The notes under the pieces are model-generated. The model did not search any database. It worked only from the letters and a program-made list of their open reading frames with translations, and had not been told where the DNA came from. A program made the translations under genes and the position numbers. 64,000 nucleotides of DNA from Christiangramia sp. (GTDB lineage: Bacteria > Bacteroidota > Bacteroidia > Flavobacteriales > Flavobacteriaceae): contig NZ_JAPYPC010000018.1 of the NCBI RefSeq assembly GCF_029937855.1, forward strand, positions 1 through 64,000, in the 5' to 3' direction. Below, piece after piece: positions 53,473 through 62,466 of this stretch (the first letter of the stretch is position 1; each line of letters starts with the position of its first letter).

Positions 53473-54405
53473 ATGATGAAAATAGAAAAGAATAAGATCG
53501 TGGTTGGGAGTATCATCGCTATCACCATCATTTTTTTGATCTCTTATACGATCATGATCACAGGTGATGATCAAAACGAAGACAATAACCTAAAACAAAC
53601 GTCGGTTCCAGAGCTGCGGGAAGATCCACCATCCTATGATTCGAAACTGGATGCCATCAACGACTTAAAAGAGGTAAGGGAGACCAATGTCCCGAGTATT
53701 TATGATGAAAAACTGATGGATTCTCTGGGTTATTACGATGCAGAACTTCCCGAAAAGGAAAAACAGCACATTATCGATAGTATTTATTTTTTGGGAGAAA
53801 GAAGGTATGCGGAAGTAAGTGCGGTGGCTGCCCGGTCTAAAAAATCAATTCCCAGGAAAATTCAAAGGACAGATACTTCAGCAATTCGGGAGGAAGTGAA
53901 GATCCAGGCTAAAGAGATGGGACTGGAGCACCAGCTTTTCTTTGCATCCAATCCTAAATCAAACAACATTGCTGCTTCTGAAACTACCGATTCGGAAATT
54001 TTAGCTGTAGTCGATGGTACCCAGGTAGTTAGGTCTAATTCCCGGCTCCGTTTACGGCTATACCAGGATGCTACTATCGGCAATAAGCCGATCCCAAAGA
54101 ATACCACCATTTTTGGTTTTGTAAGCTTTCAGCCTAACCGGGTGCTTATCGAAATAGAGAATTTAAAACATCAACCAACCGCATTAAAAGCTTTTGATCT
54201 ACAGGATGGAAGTGAAGGTATTTATGTGGAAAATAATTTTCGTGAGGAAGCGACTACCGAAGTCCTGGATGATCTATTAGGAGAGATCAATATTCCCAGT
54301 GTGCCACAGGTAAGTGGTTTAGGCAAACTACTAAAAACCAAAAATCGTAATGTAAAAGTTACGGTCCTCAATAACTATAAACTCATATTAAAACCAGGCT
54401 TATAA
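53473..54405 (+). CDS. traM: Conjugative transposon protein TraM (VirB10-like)
   Basis: A 310-aa protein with an N-terminal membrane anchor (IVVGSIIAITIIFLISYTIMI), a charged low-complexity linker (~25-150) and a compact beta-rich C-terminal domain (VVDGTQVVRSNSRLRLRLYQDATIGNKPIPKNTTIFGFVSFQPNRVLIEI), which is the TraM/VirB10 pattern. No gene for a separate TraL is visible between traK and traM. Start at 53473 or 53476. Confidence 0.88.
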   Translation: MMKIEKNKIVVGSIIAITIIFLISYTIMITGDDQNEDNNLKQTSVPELREDPPSYDSKLDAINDLKEVRETNVPSIYDEKLMDSLGYYDAELPEKEKQHIIDSIYFLGERRYAEVSAVAARSKKSIPRKIQRTDTSAIREEVKIQAKEMGLEHQLFFASNPKSNNIAASETTDSEILAVVDGTQVVRSNSRLRLRLYQDATIGNKPIPKNTTIFGFVSFQPNRVLIEIENLKHQPTALKAFDLQDGSEGIYVENNFREEATTEVLDDLLGEINIPSVPQVSGLGKLLKTKNRNVKVTVLNNYKLILKPGL

Positions 54406-54433
54406 ACACCTGGTGTAAATTAAATTCTATGTC

Positions 54434-55267
54434 ATGAAAACATATCTTCTTATTTCCGCGATGCTCTTAACAGGCATCCAACTTTATTCTCAAAAGGCAG
54501 AACGATTGGACACGATTTTTGCCAATGAGCACAAAAACGTGGCTTTATTTTTTCCGCAGCCTATCAGCCAGGGTATTACAGGTGCCAGCCATTTTGTTTT
54601 TACCCATAACAGGGAAAGACAACAATATTTCGGCTTATTACAGGCCAAACCAGGTAAAGAGAGTAATCTTCTGGTAATAGATGCCGGAGGTTCGGTGTAC
54701 TCTTATATCCTTAAGTATAGGAAGGACCTCTCCAGATTAAACTATTTTATCCAGGGTACAGAACGTATAGGCAATGCAAAGCCTGATCGACCAGGCCCTG
54801 CTAAGAAAGTAGAACCAAAAAGAAATCAGTTCGATAGAGATACTCATTATCAAAGTTTTGGTTCCTATCTCTTACGTAAAAAGGAGCGGATTGGTAGGAT
54901 AAAGAAAAGAAACCAGGGCATCATATTAAGTGTTGAAAATATAGTTTTTAACCAGAACGAACTGTATTTTGTAATTCAGATTGAGAACCAATCCAGCCTG
55001 GATTATGATGTTAATTTTCTGAATCTATCTGTGACTACCAGGCAAAAGGGAAAGAAAAAATCGATGCAATCCCTTAAAAAGGACCCTGTATTCGCCTATA
55101 AAGCTCCTATGAAAATTAAAGAAGGCCACACTGCTCGAATGGTGTATGTATTTCCTAAGTTTTCTCTGAGTAACGACCGGCAGGTATTACTGGAGCTTAA
55201 CGAAGCAAAGGGTGAAAGGGATGTGGTTTTAAAAATCTCTCATCGGTTTATAAATAATCCCAATTGA
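54434..55267 (+). CDS. traN: Conjugative transposon protein TraN (VirB9-like)
   Basis: A 277-aa protein with a signal peptide (LLISAMLLTGIQLYSQ) and a beta-rich body starting RLDTIFANEHKNVALFFPQPISQGITGASHFVF and ending in the conserved PMKIKEGHTARMVYVFPKFSLSNDRQVLLEL. It is the TraN/VirB9-like outer-membrane-core partner of TraM. It is the last gene of the forward tra operon; traO, traP and traQ are not present after it. Confidence 0.87.
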   Translation: MKTYLLISAMLLTGIQLYSQKAERLDTIFANEHKNVALFFPQPISQGITGASHFVFTHNRERQQYFGLLQAKPGKESNLLVIDAGGSVYSYILKYRKDLSRLNYFIQGTERIGNAKPDRPGPAKKVEPKRNQFDRDTHYQSFGSYLLRKKERIGRIKKRNQGIILSVENIVFNQNELYFVIQIENQSSLDYDVNFLNLSVTTRQKGKKKSMQSLKKDPVFAYKAPMKIKEGHTARMVYVFPKFSLSNDRQVLLELNEAKGERDVVLKISHRFINNPN

Positions 55268-55288
55268 AAACCAACTGACTATCCGAAA

Positions 55289-56275
55289 TCAAGGTTTTAA
55301 GATAGACCACTTTATATCTTTTAGTCTGGATCCGATATTCATCAAAGATTGCAATACTTCTTTTTCGTCTGGTAGTTCTCCGGTTAGTAATTCCCTGAAT
55401 TGACCATTATAAGTTGGGCTTAAACTTTCCCAAACCTTCTCGGTATTTTTAAAAAACAAGGATTCTAACGGGTGTTTGGACAACCATTCTTTATCTGTGG
55501 GAATAGCTTTATCATCATCTTTCCCTACCTGCAAAAGCATTACTTCAAAATCATCTGATTTTAGGAATAACGAAATTTTATACTCCTGCAGTAACTGGTG
55601 TAAATCGTAGGTATGTCGGATCTTATTTTTTAAATCCTCTAAAGGATTCTCCGTATATGAAAATCTTACCAGGCTAATGATTTTTTCGCAAAAGGTTCGT
55701 TCGATGCTTATTGCCGTTAAATTAAAAGGTTCAAGTTGATATTCTTTTATAAGGTCCTGATTGTTTGTGGTCGCAATAAACTGTGTGATCATTGAGTGCA
55801 CGCTGACTTTTTGTGACGGGTAAGATCTGCCTAAGCTGGAAACTTCCAAAACAATCTGGTCCCGAACCTGCCCATATATACCTTTTACCCCTACTTTATC
55901 ATAACCGTACACCAACTTTCTAATTTTGCCTTTTTTATTTTCCAGGGGGTGATCAGGAACAAGCTTCATTTCTGATTCCAACACACTTGTGACCTTCTTA
56001 AGTTTTCTTTTTAAAGAGTTATCTGTTTCTCCATTTTCTTTTATGACAACGAGATCAATATCCTCGGAAAACCGTTGAATGATACCATAGCATTTAGATA
56101 GCGAAGTTCCTCCCTTGAAAACGGTAATATCTTTGGAGTTGGGATCCGTAAAGATGATTTTAAGGGCAAAGGTCACCCAATAATCTTTTTCTACATAGAT
56201 TTCAGAAATTCCGAAATGTTGGGCAGTGGCCACGATGGCACCTTCAAAAGCGGCTTTATAGTGATGTAATTTCAT
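55289..56275 (-). CDS. abiEii: AbiEii-type toxin (nucleotidyltransferase)
   Basis: A 328-aa protein of the AbiEii/AbiGii family. The N-terminal nucleotidyltransferase core has EKDYW (~29-33), GGTSLSK (~55-61), and the metal-binding EDIDLVV (~71-77); the rest is helical with SIERTFCEKIISLVRF. AbiE toxins arrest growth on phage infection, and the pair also stabilises mobile elements. The start shares one base with the antitoxin's stop. It lies on the opposite strand to traN, between the transfer and mobilisation gene sets. Confidence 0.92.
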   Translation of the reverse strand: MKLHHYKAAFEGAIVATAQHFGISEIYVEKDYWVTFALKIIFTDPNSKDITVFKGGTSLSKCYGIIQRFSEDIDLVVIKENGETDNSLKRKLKKVTSVLESEMKLVPDHPLENKKGKIRKLVYGYDKVGVKGIYGQVRDQIVLEVSSLGRSYPSQKVSVHSMITQFIATTNNQDLIKEYQLEPFNLTAISIERTFCEKIISLVRFSYTENPLEDLKNKIRHTYDLHQLLQEYKISLFLKSDDFEVMLLQVGKDDDKAIPTDKEWLSKHPLESLFFKNTEKVWESLSPTYNGQFRELLTGELPDEKEVLQSLMNIGSRLKDIKWSILKP

Positions 56276-56997
56276 TAAGAAATATTCCAGTTTGAGATTG
56301 TAGGTAAGATGCTTTTGGATAAGCCAAATTTATAAGTACTCAGATAATTGATACTGTCTTTTAGTGATGTACTGAGGGAATTTAAAGAAAGAGCTTCAAG
56401 GATGGCACCTAACAGTGCTCTCACCTTTGGAGGATATGCTTTGGCAATAGCAATCAGTTTATTTTTCTCTACATCAGTAAGCTCCTGAATTTTTTTCCTT
56501 AAAAAGGTGATTCCTCTTTTTTTATCCATATCCGGAATATTTTTAAAATCTTTTATAACGTCTAATAATTGAAGTAACGATACATTGTTTTCTTCAACCG
56601 GCACATACGCTTTTGCAGGTTTAATGACAAGATTACCTATTTTGGCTTTGATCTCTTTATTACCTGCTACCCTTACCACATTCGAGATTTGAGTGGTCAA
56701 TCCCAGTTCATTGTATAGTCTCAATCCGGTAACGTAAGCAATCTGTTTGTCCTTTTCAAAGAGATACAAGTCAAGAAGTGTAGTTTCTCTGGGCTTTAAT
56801 TCCCCAAAAGCAGTTTGTTTAGGTTTGTAATATACCCCATTTTTATATCTCCTGATTACATCATCCTCAACTAATCGGCTTAATGCCTTTGCAGCAGCAA
56901 GGAATTCATTTGGAGGAATTCCAAGGGTATCATAGGTAAAAACCTCTCCTGAATCTAACTTATTAATTTTACTTTTGATGGATGCTGCAATATTCAT
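56275..56997 (-). CDS. abiEi: AbiEi-type antitoxin (DUF6088 family)
   Basis: A 240-aa protein with an N-terminal winged helix (SGEVFTYDTLGIPPNEFLAAAKALSRLVEDDVIRRYKNGVYYKPKQTAFGELKP), the AbiEi/DUF6088 signature, a middle ITYVTGLRLYNELGL-type block and helical C-terminus. It neutralises the toxin and represses the operon by binding near its own promoter, which should lie in the 81 bases before the T4CP stop. No clear operator palindrome was identified. Confidence 0.85.
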   Translation of the reverse strand: MNIAASIKSKINKLDSGEVFTYDTLGIPPNEFLAAAKALSRLVEDDVIRRYKNGVYYKPKQTAFGELKPRETTLLDLYLFEKDKQIAYVTGLRLYNELGLTTQISNVVRVAGNKEIKAKIGNLVIKPAKAYVPVEENNVSLLQLLDVIKDFKNIPDMDKKRGITFLRKKIQELTDVEKNKLIAIAKAYPPKVRALLGAILEALSLNSLSTSLKDSINYLSTYKFGLSKSILPTISNWNIS

Positions 56998-57078
56998 AGT
57001 ACAGCAAAGATAATCTTTAAACTGAATTATGTCAAGTTTTTTCTGGTTTTTACTTGACTAAATATACTGTTATTGTAA

Positions 57079-58659
57079 TTATTTAAAAATGGATTTAGCT
57101 TCCTGATAAATTCTTTCAAAATTCCTTTCCAAATCAGTTGAAGAAAACTCCTGAGCTTTTACAGGGAGCTCTCTTACAATCCTTTGTAATTTAAACTGTA
57201 CTTTTTTATCCTTCCCATCAGCGTATGTGATAAACTCTCCCTGTTTCAATCGAAAGAAAACATCTGCTCTAATTTTCGGAATTTCATTTTCCCCGGTAAT
57301 CACTCGTGTATCGAAATTCAGGTTATGGCCACTACTCACACTCTTAGTCGGATCTTTTATTATCTCAAAGAAACGTTCATAATATTTCGCGGTATCAGGA
57401 TCATTTACCTTCCCAAAGAACTGGTAAGATAGATTGCTTAGAATAGCCTTACTGGCTTTATCCCCATACATCATGTCATTCTGGATCTTATCCTGCATCA
57501 CATATACAGTGGCAATATCATAACTTCTTAAAGTAGCCGGAATGCGGTGCATATTCAGTAATCGTAAGGTAGGTGCTTCTTCCATCAATAGAAATGACGG
57601 ATTAGAATTACGTACACTCATTTGTTTGGTAATGGTATGGATGATGGCTGCAATTACCGCAGAATAGGAAGATTCAAATTTAGGGTTGTTCACTACGGAA
57701 ATTACTGCGGGGTTTTCGGGATTATTTATATTTAAAGGAACGTCATCTGCAGATAGGGCCATAAATATACTTTGGGTACTGATCCGTTTTAAGGCATTGG
57801 CCAGGGTACTCTTTACCCCTGCAGTCTGTCTTTCTGAATCTTTACCGCTAATAAAAGCATCTGCCATCGCCCTGGAGGTCCTGTTCGAGTCCAGGAAAGC
57901 TATAAGGCTCTCTGTGTCCAGAAACTGGTATATCGCTATTAAATGGGGCAATGTACAATATTGTGGATAGGATGTTTTCAATTTCCAGATCATCCCTCCT
58001 ATTAAACCTTCTGCTGCATCATTAAAGAATTTTGTGGTTCCGCTTGTGCCTGATTCCTTTTGCTCTAATAGATTCTCAATGAGAACTCTGGAAATTTCAT
58101 TGACGCTCTCTTCATTTTCCAGATAGCGGGGTGCAATCGGATTGACCCGGTGGATAATTTTATCAAAAGAGATGATCTTAAAAGGAATATCTGAATCCTT
58201 AAAAAGCGGATAAGCCATTTCGGTAAGTTCAAAATCCTTATAATCATGGATTACCCCACAGAAATTGTACTGCTGAAAATGCTTTAGAAAACCATAGACC
58301 ACACTTTCCGTTTTTCCACTACCGGCAGACCCGATGACGGATGCACCTCGTTTGATATTAGCAATTTTAAAATCTTTACCACTGGTTTTAAAATTTACCT
58401 GATACTTCCTCGCAACCTTATCCTTTATTTCAGTGGAATGACAGAAAACATAGAAAACCGTATTGATTAGTAATAAGGGGCAACCCACATACAGTAGGCC
58501 TTCTGTAATCAGCTGGGGATAAAAGTAGTAAAGAATAAACCCTATTAGCAAAAGGGAATTGATCAAAAATGCATATCTGGAAATACGGTATAAACCGAAA
58601 AAAAGCAGACTACAAAAAGCGACGATTATGGTGGTATTTACAATGTTGAATTCTTCCAT
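57079..58659 (-). CDS. Type IV coupling protein (TraG/VirD4-like, MobC)
   Basis: A 526-aa protein with two to three N-terminal membrane helices (residues ~8-75) and a RecA-like ATPase: Walker A GSAGSGKTES (~110-119), Walker B-type LLMEEAPTLRLLNMHR and conserved IYVMQDKIQNDM-like TVYVMQDK. It delivers the relaxase-DNA complex to the type IV channel. It follows the relaxase gene by 19 bases, in the mobilisation operon read leftwards from the candidate oriT. Confidence 0.93.
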   Translation of the reverse strand: MEEFNIVNTTIIVAFCSLLFFGLYRISRYAFLINSLLLIGFILYYFYPQLITEGLLYVGCPLLLINTVFYVFCHSTEIKDKVARKYQVNFKTSGKDFKIANIKRGASVIGSAGSGKTESVVYGFLKHFQQYNFCGVIHDYKDFELTEMAYPLFKDSDIPFKIISFDKIIHRVNPIAPRYLENEESVNEISRVLIENLLEQKESGTSGTTKFFNDAAEGLIGGMIWKLKTSYPQYCTLPHLIAIYQFLDTESLIAFLDSNRTSRAMADAFISGKDSERQTAGVKSTLANALKRISTQSIFMALSADDVPLNINNPENPAVISVVNNPKFESSYSAVIAAIIHTITKQMSVRNSNPSFLLMEEAPTLRLLNMHRIPATLRSYDIATVYVMQDKIQNDMMYGDKASKAILSNLSYQFFGKVNDPDTAKYYERFFEIIKDPTKSVSSGHNLNFDTRVITGENEIPKIRADVFFRLKQGEFITYADGKDKKVQFKLQRIVRELPVKAQEFSSTDLERNFERIYQEAKSIFK

Positions 58660-58678
58660 ATCATTTATATTATTTCAT

Positions 58679-59710
58679 TTAAATTCCGATAGAGCTTGAT
58701 TTAACTGTTATATCCACTCCCCTTCTCAACCGGTTAAAAACTTTTAAAGCCAACTGGGCTTTATTGGTTGGGATGTTTGGCATCATAGGCATTCCGGTTT
58801 CTTTTAGCATTTTCATGGCAATTGCTTTTTCACTGGTTGGCAGTTTCATCAAATTTGAAAAATAACTTCTAGGGTTTTTAATGAACTCTTTCCTGGCAGT
58901 ATAGGTTTCCACGAAGTTTCGTTGATATCCGAAGTTCTTATCGAATGTTTTTTCAGCTTTTCCAAAGAATTTATCACGATCAAAACCCCGTTTAACTGTT
59001 TTCCCATTCAACTGAACCTTCGATGCCTTGTATTTGCTACCGGGAGATAAGCTATACTTATTCGAAGCATCCCTGCGGCTCACTATAACATGAATATGGC
59101 TTTGGTTCCCTTCTTTGGGCATTCCCTGTACAATTCGTTGCCCTGCTTGTTTATGGGGAGCTGCTTTTTCCAGTTTATTGATCTCCCGTTTTATCTGGGT
59201 AATATTTCCAGAGCGTTCCTCACGCTTTACTTTTTGGATATCATTTTTTAGTTGAAGTATTTTGGTAGCAAAAGGCTGGTTTTCCCGTACCTGTTTATCG
59301 GTGCCTTTAAAAAAGCGTTGATGTTCAATTTTGGCGTAGTATTTTATATCATTAATATTGACCGGTCGGCCATTGAGTTCACGATTAAAAGAAGCCACAT
59401 AATCTTTCATCACTGCGCGAGTATATTTTTTTAGATCTTCGCTGTCGTTTTTCAACCTGTTCAATTCATATTTTGAAGGACTTATCGTAATAGAATAAAA
59501 CCTGGGTTCGGTTTTTTCCAGTTTAGCGGTATTGGCATCAATTTCCCGAACTACTTCCTCTGCCGAAATTTGATCATTATACTGATTAAAAAAGTACTCC
59601 TTATCCTGCGAATCCAATCCCTGATTTTCCTTTTCCAGGTAGTCCACAAAGTCGGCTGAACCTTGAGAATAATTCCCCCCTAATTTTTGTGCTGTGATGG
59701 TGATATACAT
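58679..59710 (-). CDS. Relaxase/mobilisation nuclease (MobB-like, DUF5712)
   Basis: A 343-aa protein. The histidine motif of the catalytic site is readable as SHIHVIVSRRD (His about 205 and 207), with an upstream KIEHQRFFKG (His about 130) and FYSITISPSKYEL. A basic, coiled middle (KREERSGNITQIKREINKLEKA) precedes the DNA-binding part. This fits DUF5712 relaxases of Bacteroidota conjugative elements, which nick at oriT and lead the strand. The candidate oriT lies upstream of its operon. Confidence 0.85.
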   Translation of the reverse strand: MYITITAQKLGGNYSQGSADFVDYLEKENQGLDSQDKEYFFNQYNDQISAEEVVREIDANTAKLEKTEPRFYSITISPSKYELNRLKNDSEDLKKYTRAVMKDYVASFNRELNGRPVNINDIKYYAKIEHQRFFKGTDKQVRENQPFATKILQLKNDIQKVKREERSGNITQIKREINKLEKAAPHKQAGQRIVQGMPKEGNQSHIHVIVSRRDASNKYSLSPGSKYKASKVQLNGKTVKRGFDRDKFFGKAEKTFDKNFGYQRNFVETYTARKEFIKNPRSYFSNLMKLPTSEKAIAMKMLKETGMPMMPNIPTNKAQLALKVFNRLRRGVDITVKSSSIGI

Positions 59711-59720
59711 CTTTAATAAT

Positions 59721-60110
59721 TTATGAGTCTTGTTGATTTCGTTCCTGATATTTGGGTTGTTTTTCTTCCGTATTTTTCTTCTCCAGGATCAAGGGTTGTT
59801 TTTTAGGTTCAGCTTCCTGGAACAAGGATTGCATCATGGCTACCGTTGGTTTAGTTTGTCCTTTCTCAATATCTTTTAAGATAGCGATGACTCCGTTGAT
59901 CCTTTTCTTGATCAGGTTTTCCAGGGTTTGCATTTTAGGGCCCATAGATTCCGTTGGAGAAATTCCATTATCCTCAAAAAACTCCAGCATTAAAAGCAAG
60001 GTCATGGATTTTGACATAGAAAGTTTTTTGCAATAGCCGTTGAATTTCTTTGCAACGGAAGCCTTCAGACTTATGCTTTTAAATACTTCTTTTTCATATC
60101 CTTTATCCAT
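59721..60110 (-). CDS. Mobilisation accessory protein (MobA-like, RHH type)
   Basis: A 129-aa protein whose N-terminal 50 residues (FKSISLKASVAKKFNGYCKKLSMSKSMTLLLMLEFFEDNGI) fit a ribbon-helix-helix/BfmA-type mobilisation protein, followed by a helical and charged tail with QP-rich end. It would bind oriT and load the relaxase. It is first in the mobilisation operon, next to the 580-base non-coding stretch with the palindromes. Confidence 0.72.
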   Translation of the reverse strand: MDKGYEKEVFKSISLKASVAKKFNGYCKKLSMSKSMTLLLMLEFFEDNGISPTESMGPKMQTLENLIKKRINGVIAILKDIEKGQTKPTVAMMQSLFQEAEPKKQPLILEKKNTEEKQPKYQERNQQDS

Positions 60111-60205
60111 TTTTCCGTGAAATTTTTGTTGATTTTACTGGGCTGTGAAGTTTTTTCCGTGAAAAAATGACTTCAAAAAGCTTTTAATCGAAATTCATTT
60201 AATTT

Positions 60206-60230
60206 TAATTAATTGATTATCAATTAATTA
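60206..60230. repeat. 25-base palindrome in candidate oriT
   Basis: TAATTAATTGAT (60206-60217) and ATCAATTAATTA (60219-60230) are exact inverted arms around one T. It lies about 96 bases upstream of the mobilisation-protein ATG and could bind the RHH protein. Confidence 0.6.
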
Positions 60231-60289
60231 GTGTTGACAACCAGATATATAACGCGGCTTTGCCCGTTATCCTCTTGCTATTCCTTTTC

Positions 60290-60306
60290 GTCCCGCCAGG
60301 CGGGAC
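60290..60306. repeat. GC-rich inverted repeat GTCCCGCC / GGCGGGAC
   Basis: Perfect 8-base arms around a single A, strikingly GC-rich in AT-rich surroundings, close to the palindrome at 60206-60230. Candidate oriT hairpin or terminator. Confidence 0.55.
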
Positions 60307-60638
60307 AAAAATCTCATACAAACTAGACCAATGTCCATTTGCATTTTGAGGAATAAAATTCCATTATGTAAAAAATTATGATAGGTAAGGATATCAGCGA
60401 AAGTCAAAAATTGGGATACCTTACATAAAATTATGTGCTGAAGTTCAGCTAATTAAATATACTATATTTTTTTCAAAAGGAAATTTATATGCTATAGAAT
60501 GAAAAAAATATTTTAATTTTATTATTCATTTAATTCCATACTTGGAAAGAAAAAAAGGAAGGTTCAGGTAACAGCGAATTTTCCTTTTCTAAAATTTTAG
60601 ACTACCGGTAACTAATAAAAATTTGAGTGGTAGAATAA

Positions 60639-60672
60639 AAAAATACCCCTAAAGTTTTTAGAGGTATTTTAT
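60639..60672. terminator. Terminator-like hairpin downstream of the RadC-type gene
   Basis: AAAATACC-c-CTAAA pairs with TTTAG-a-GGTATTTT around GTT, with T/A-rich flanks. It ends the ssb-radC unit, which reads leftwards. Confidence 0.6.
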
Positions 60673-60690
60673 AAGGGATTAAAATATATT

Positions 60691-61140
60691 TTACAGGATA
60701 CCTTCATCCGTAAAGCTTAAATAATCACCATCTGGTGTCAGTATTAAATGATCCAGGACTTTAATATCTAACATTTCCGCCGCTTTGGTAATTTTTTCAG
60801 TCAGGCGTTTATCTGCTTCGCTCGGTTTCAAAGTTCCGGACGGATGATTATGTGCAAGGATCACGGAACAGCTAAGGCTCTTGAGAATAACCGCAAACAA
60901 GATTCGTAAGTCTACGAGTGTCCCCGTAATTCCACCGGTGGAAACTTCAAAAATGCCTTTCACTTTATTTGCGTTATTAAGCAGCATTACTTTAAAAGTT
61001 TCGTGCAGGCCGATCTGGTCTTTGTTCCAGGTATTATATAATAGTTCAGCAGCATTAACAGATGAACTTATTTTAGGCGCCTGAGAGATCTTAAAATTGC
61101 CCTGATATTTTATCGATATTTCATTAACTTTCGTTTTCAT
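60691..61140 (-). CDS. RadC-family JAB-domain protein of the element
   Basis: A 149-aa JAMM/JAB-domain protein: Glu about 46 (HETFKVMLLNN), HNHPSGTLKPSEAD with His about 97 and 99 and Asp about 110, and a conserved DHLILTPDGDYLSF end. It lacks the N-terminal helix-hairpin-helix of chromosomal RadC, as is usual in mobile-element copies. Its activity is unsettled; the JAMM metal ligands are present. It lies 74 bases downstream of ssb. Confidence 0.9.
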   Translation of the reverse strand: MKTKVNEISIKYQGNFKISQAPKISSSVNAAELLYNTWNKDQIGLHETFKVMLLNNANKVKGIFEVSTGGITGTLVDLRILFAVILKSLSCSVILAHNHPSGTLKPSEADKRLTEKITKAAEMLDIKVLDHLILTPDGDYLSFTDEGIL

Positions 61141-61214
61141 TTTAATCTGATTTAAAGGTTAAAATTGAAAAAGAGGGCGTTACCGTGAGCAAGTACCCGC
61201 CCTCTTTTAATTAA

Positions 61215-61574
61215 CTACTGCTGGCTTTCCGCCTTAGCAGTTCCATTGCCTAAAAGAAGAATTTCACTGGCTACCACTTCGGTGACATATCGTTTCGCTC
61301 CTTCTTTGGACTCATAGGATCGAGTGGTCAATTTGCCTTCAATGGCTATTTCTTTTCCGGTGCCCACATAATTCTCTACGATTTCAGCGGTTTTCCCCCA
61401 TGCCACAACATTGTGCCATTGTGTATCCTGTACTTTTTCTCCTTTTGAACTTTTATAAAATTCATTGGTTGCAATTGAAAAGCTGGCTACTTTTTTACCA
61501 CTTTCAAGATTTTTGATTTCCGGGGTTTGCCCCACATTTCCGATTAACTGAACTTTGTTTCTAAGCGTACTCAT
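61215..61574 (-). CDS. ssb: Single-stranded DNA-binding protein
   Basis: A 119-aa SSB with a complete OB-fold: LRNKVQLIGNVGQTPEI, KVASFSIATNEFYKSSKGEKVQDTQWHNVVAWGKTAEIVENYVGTGKEIAIEGKLTTRSYE. The C-terminus is short and ends in SQQ; the acidic tip (DDxPF type) that recruits repair proteins is missing. It probably coats transferred single strands after entry. It lies in the mobile element rather than with chromosomal replication genes. Confidence 0.93.
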   Translation of the reverse strand: MSTLRNKVQLIGNVGQTPEIKNLESGKKVASFSIATNEFYKSSKGEKVQDTQWHNVVAWGKTAEIVENYVGTGKEIAIEGKLTTRSYESKEGAKRYVTEVVASEILLLGNGTAKAESQQ

Positions 61575-62466
61575 AATTAAAAGATTTAAAAAATTAATAA
61601 TTGATTTACTTATTATATCCGGAGCGTTTTCCTGTTTTTGATTTTTTTTACTTCGCTTCCGGGTATGTTGTTTTGAAATGATTTCATGAGATTTTTATTT
61701 GATTTACTTCCTATAGAGCCGTGTGCTGTTACCTTTTTTGATGCTGATACATTTTCAAGAATTAGAATTAGGGAAGACTTATAAAAAGGAGTATGCGACT
61801 GGCTTATGCAGTCTGGACTAACTTCTAAATATTGGTATTTTGCATTACAAAAAAGGTAGGGACAGCAACGGCCGGGAAGAAAATGGAAATACTGAAATTA
61901 AAAAACAACCGGAAGCGAAGTAAATGAATAAATGGAATTCCTATTAAGCGGGCGTCCTTTGTTACTTAGTTTATAGAATAAGGCTATAAGATTAGCACAA
62001 CTTATTATTTATCGAATACATCAAGAGAAAAAATGAAAAGGATGCTCAAGATGTTCTAAAGAAAGCTCTTTACCCAAAATGGAGTATTTAGCGAAATGAA
62101 GCGGTAATGTGCTGACTGCTATACAACTTATAGAATCATTGAAATTAATGGTCGCAATCTCTGGCTTTTTTCTGTTTCTACAGGTAAAGCTACTTGAATC
62201 AAATTTTTCCAAAAATTCTCTTTAGTAGAAAAGTAGGGCCAATTATGACCCCTTATTTATATAATAGTTGTATCTCACTTTATTTTTGATTATCTATTAT
62301 CAAATCGTAAAAGCACGGTGTCAAAAACAAATATTCTAAAACCATTAACAACTAACAATGAATGTGTTAATCTCTTGTTACACCTATAAACCTTTCATTT
62401 TTCTTAACCTTATTTATCTTTTATAACTCTTAATTTAGATAGTCAAACTTGTATTTTATACATTCT
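61575..62466. other. Gap between ssb and the CstB-like gene, probable element edge
   Basis: About 890 bases with no convincing gene. It holds the perfect inverted repeat TTTACTTCGCTTCCGG / CCGGAAGCGAAGTAAA (61647-61662 and 61909-61924). No tRNA or recognisable integrase site was seen, so the precise element boundary is not fixed, but it lies in or near this stretch. Confidence 0.5.
61647..61924. repeat. 16-bp perfect inverted repeat, 246 bases apart
   Basis: TTTACTTCGCTTCCGG (61647-61662) and CCGGAAGCGAAGTAAA (61909-61924) are exact reverse complements; the flanking GTTGTTTT and AAAACAAC also match with a small offset. It may be a long-range hairpin, the ends of a small mobile unit, or recombination-related sites. 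Confidence 0.55.

Larger units (their letters stand above)
60111..60690. other. Candidate oriT / mobilisation intergenic region
   Basis: 580 bases without a gene, immediately upstream of the mobilisation operon. It holds a 25-base palindrome (60206-60230: TAATTAATTGAT, T, then its exact complement), a nearby AACGCGGCTTTGCCCGTTATCC segment, and GTCCCGCC-a-GGCGGGAC (60290-60306). A terminator-like hairpin lies at 60639-60670. Palindromes next to RHH and relaxase genes are the standard look of an oriT; the nick site itself was not identified. Confidence 0.55.

Noticed and set aside
62021-62212. 63-codon minus-strand frame between ssb and the CstB-like gene
   Set aside because: No recognisable motif, codon content typical of non-coding AT-rich DNA.
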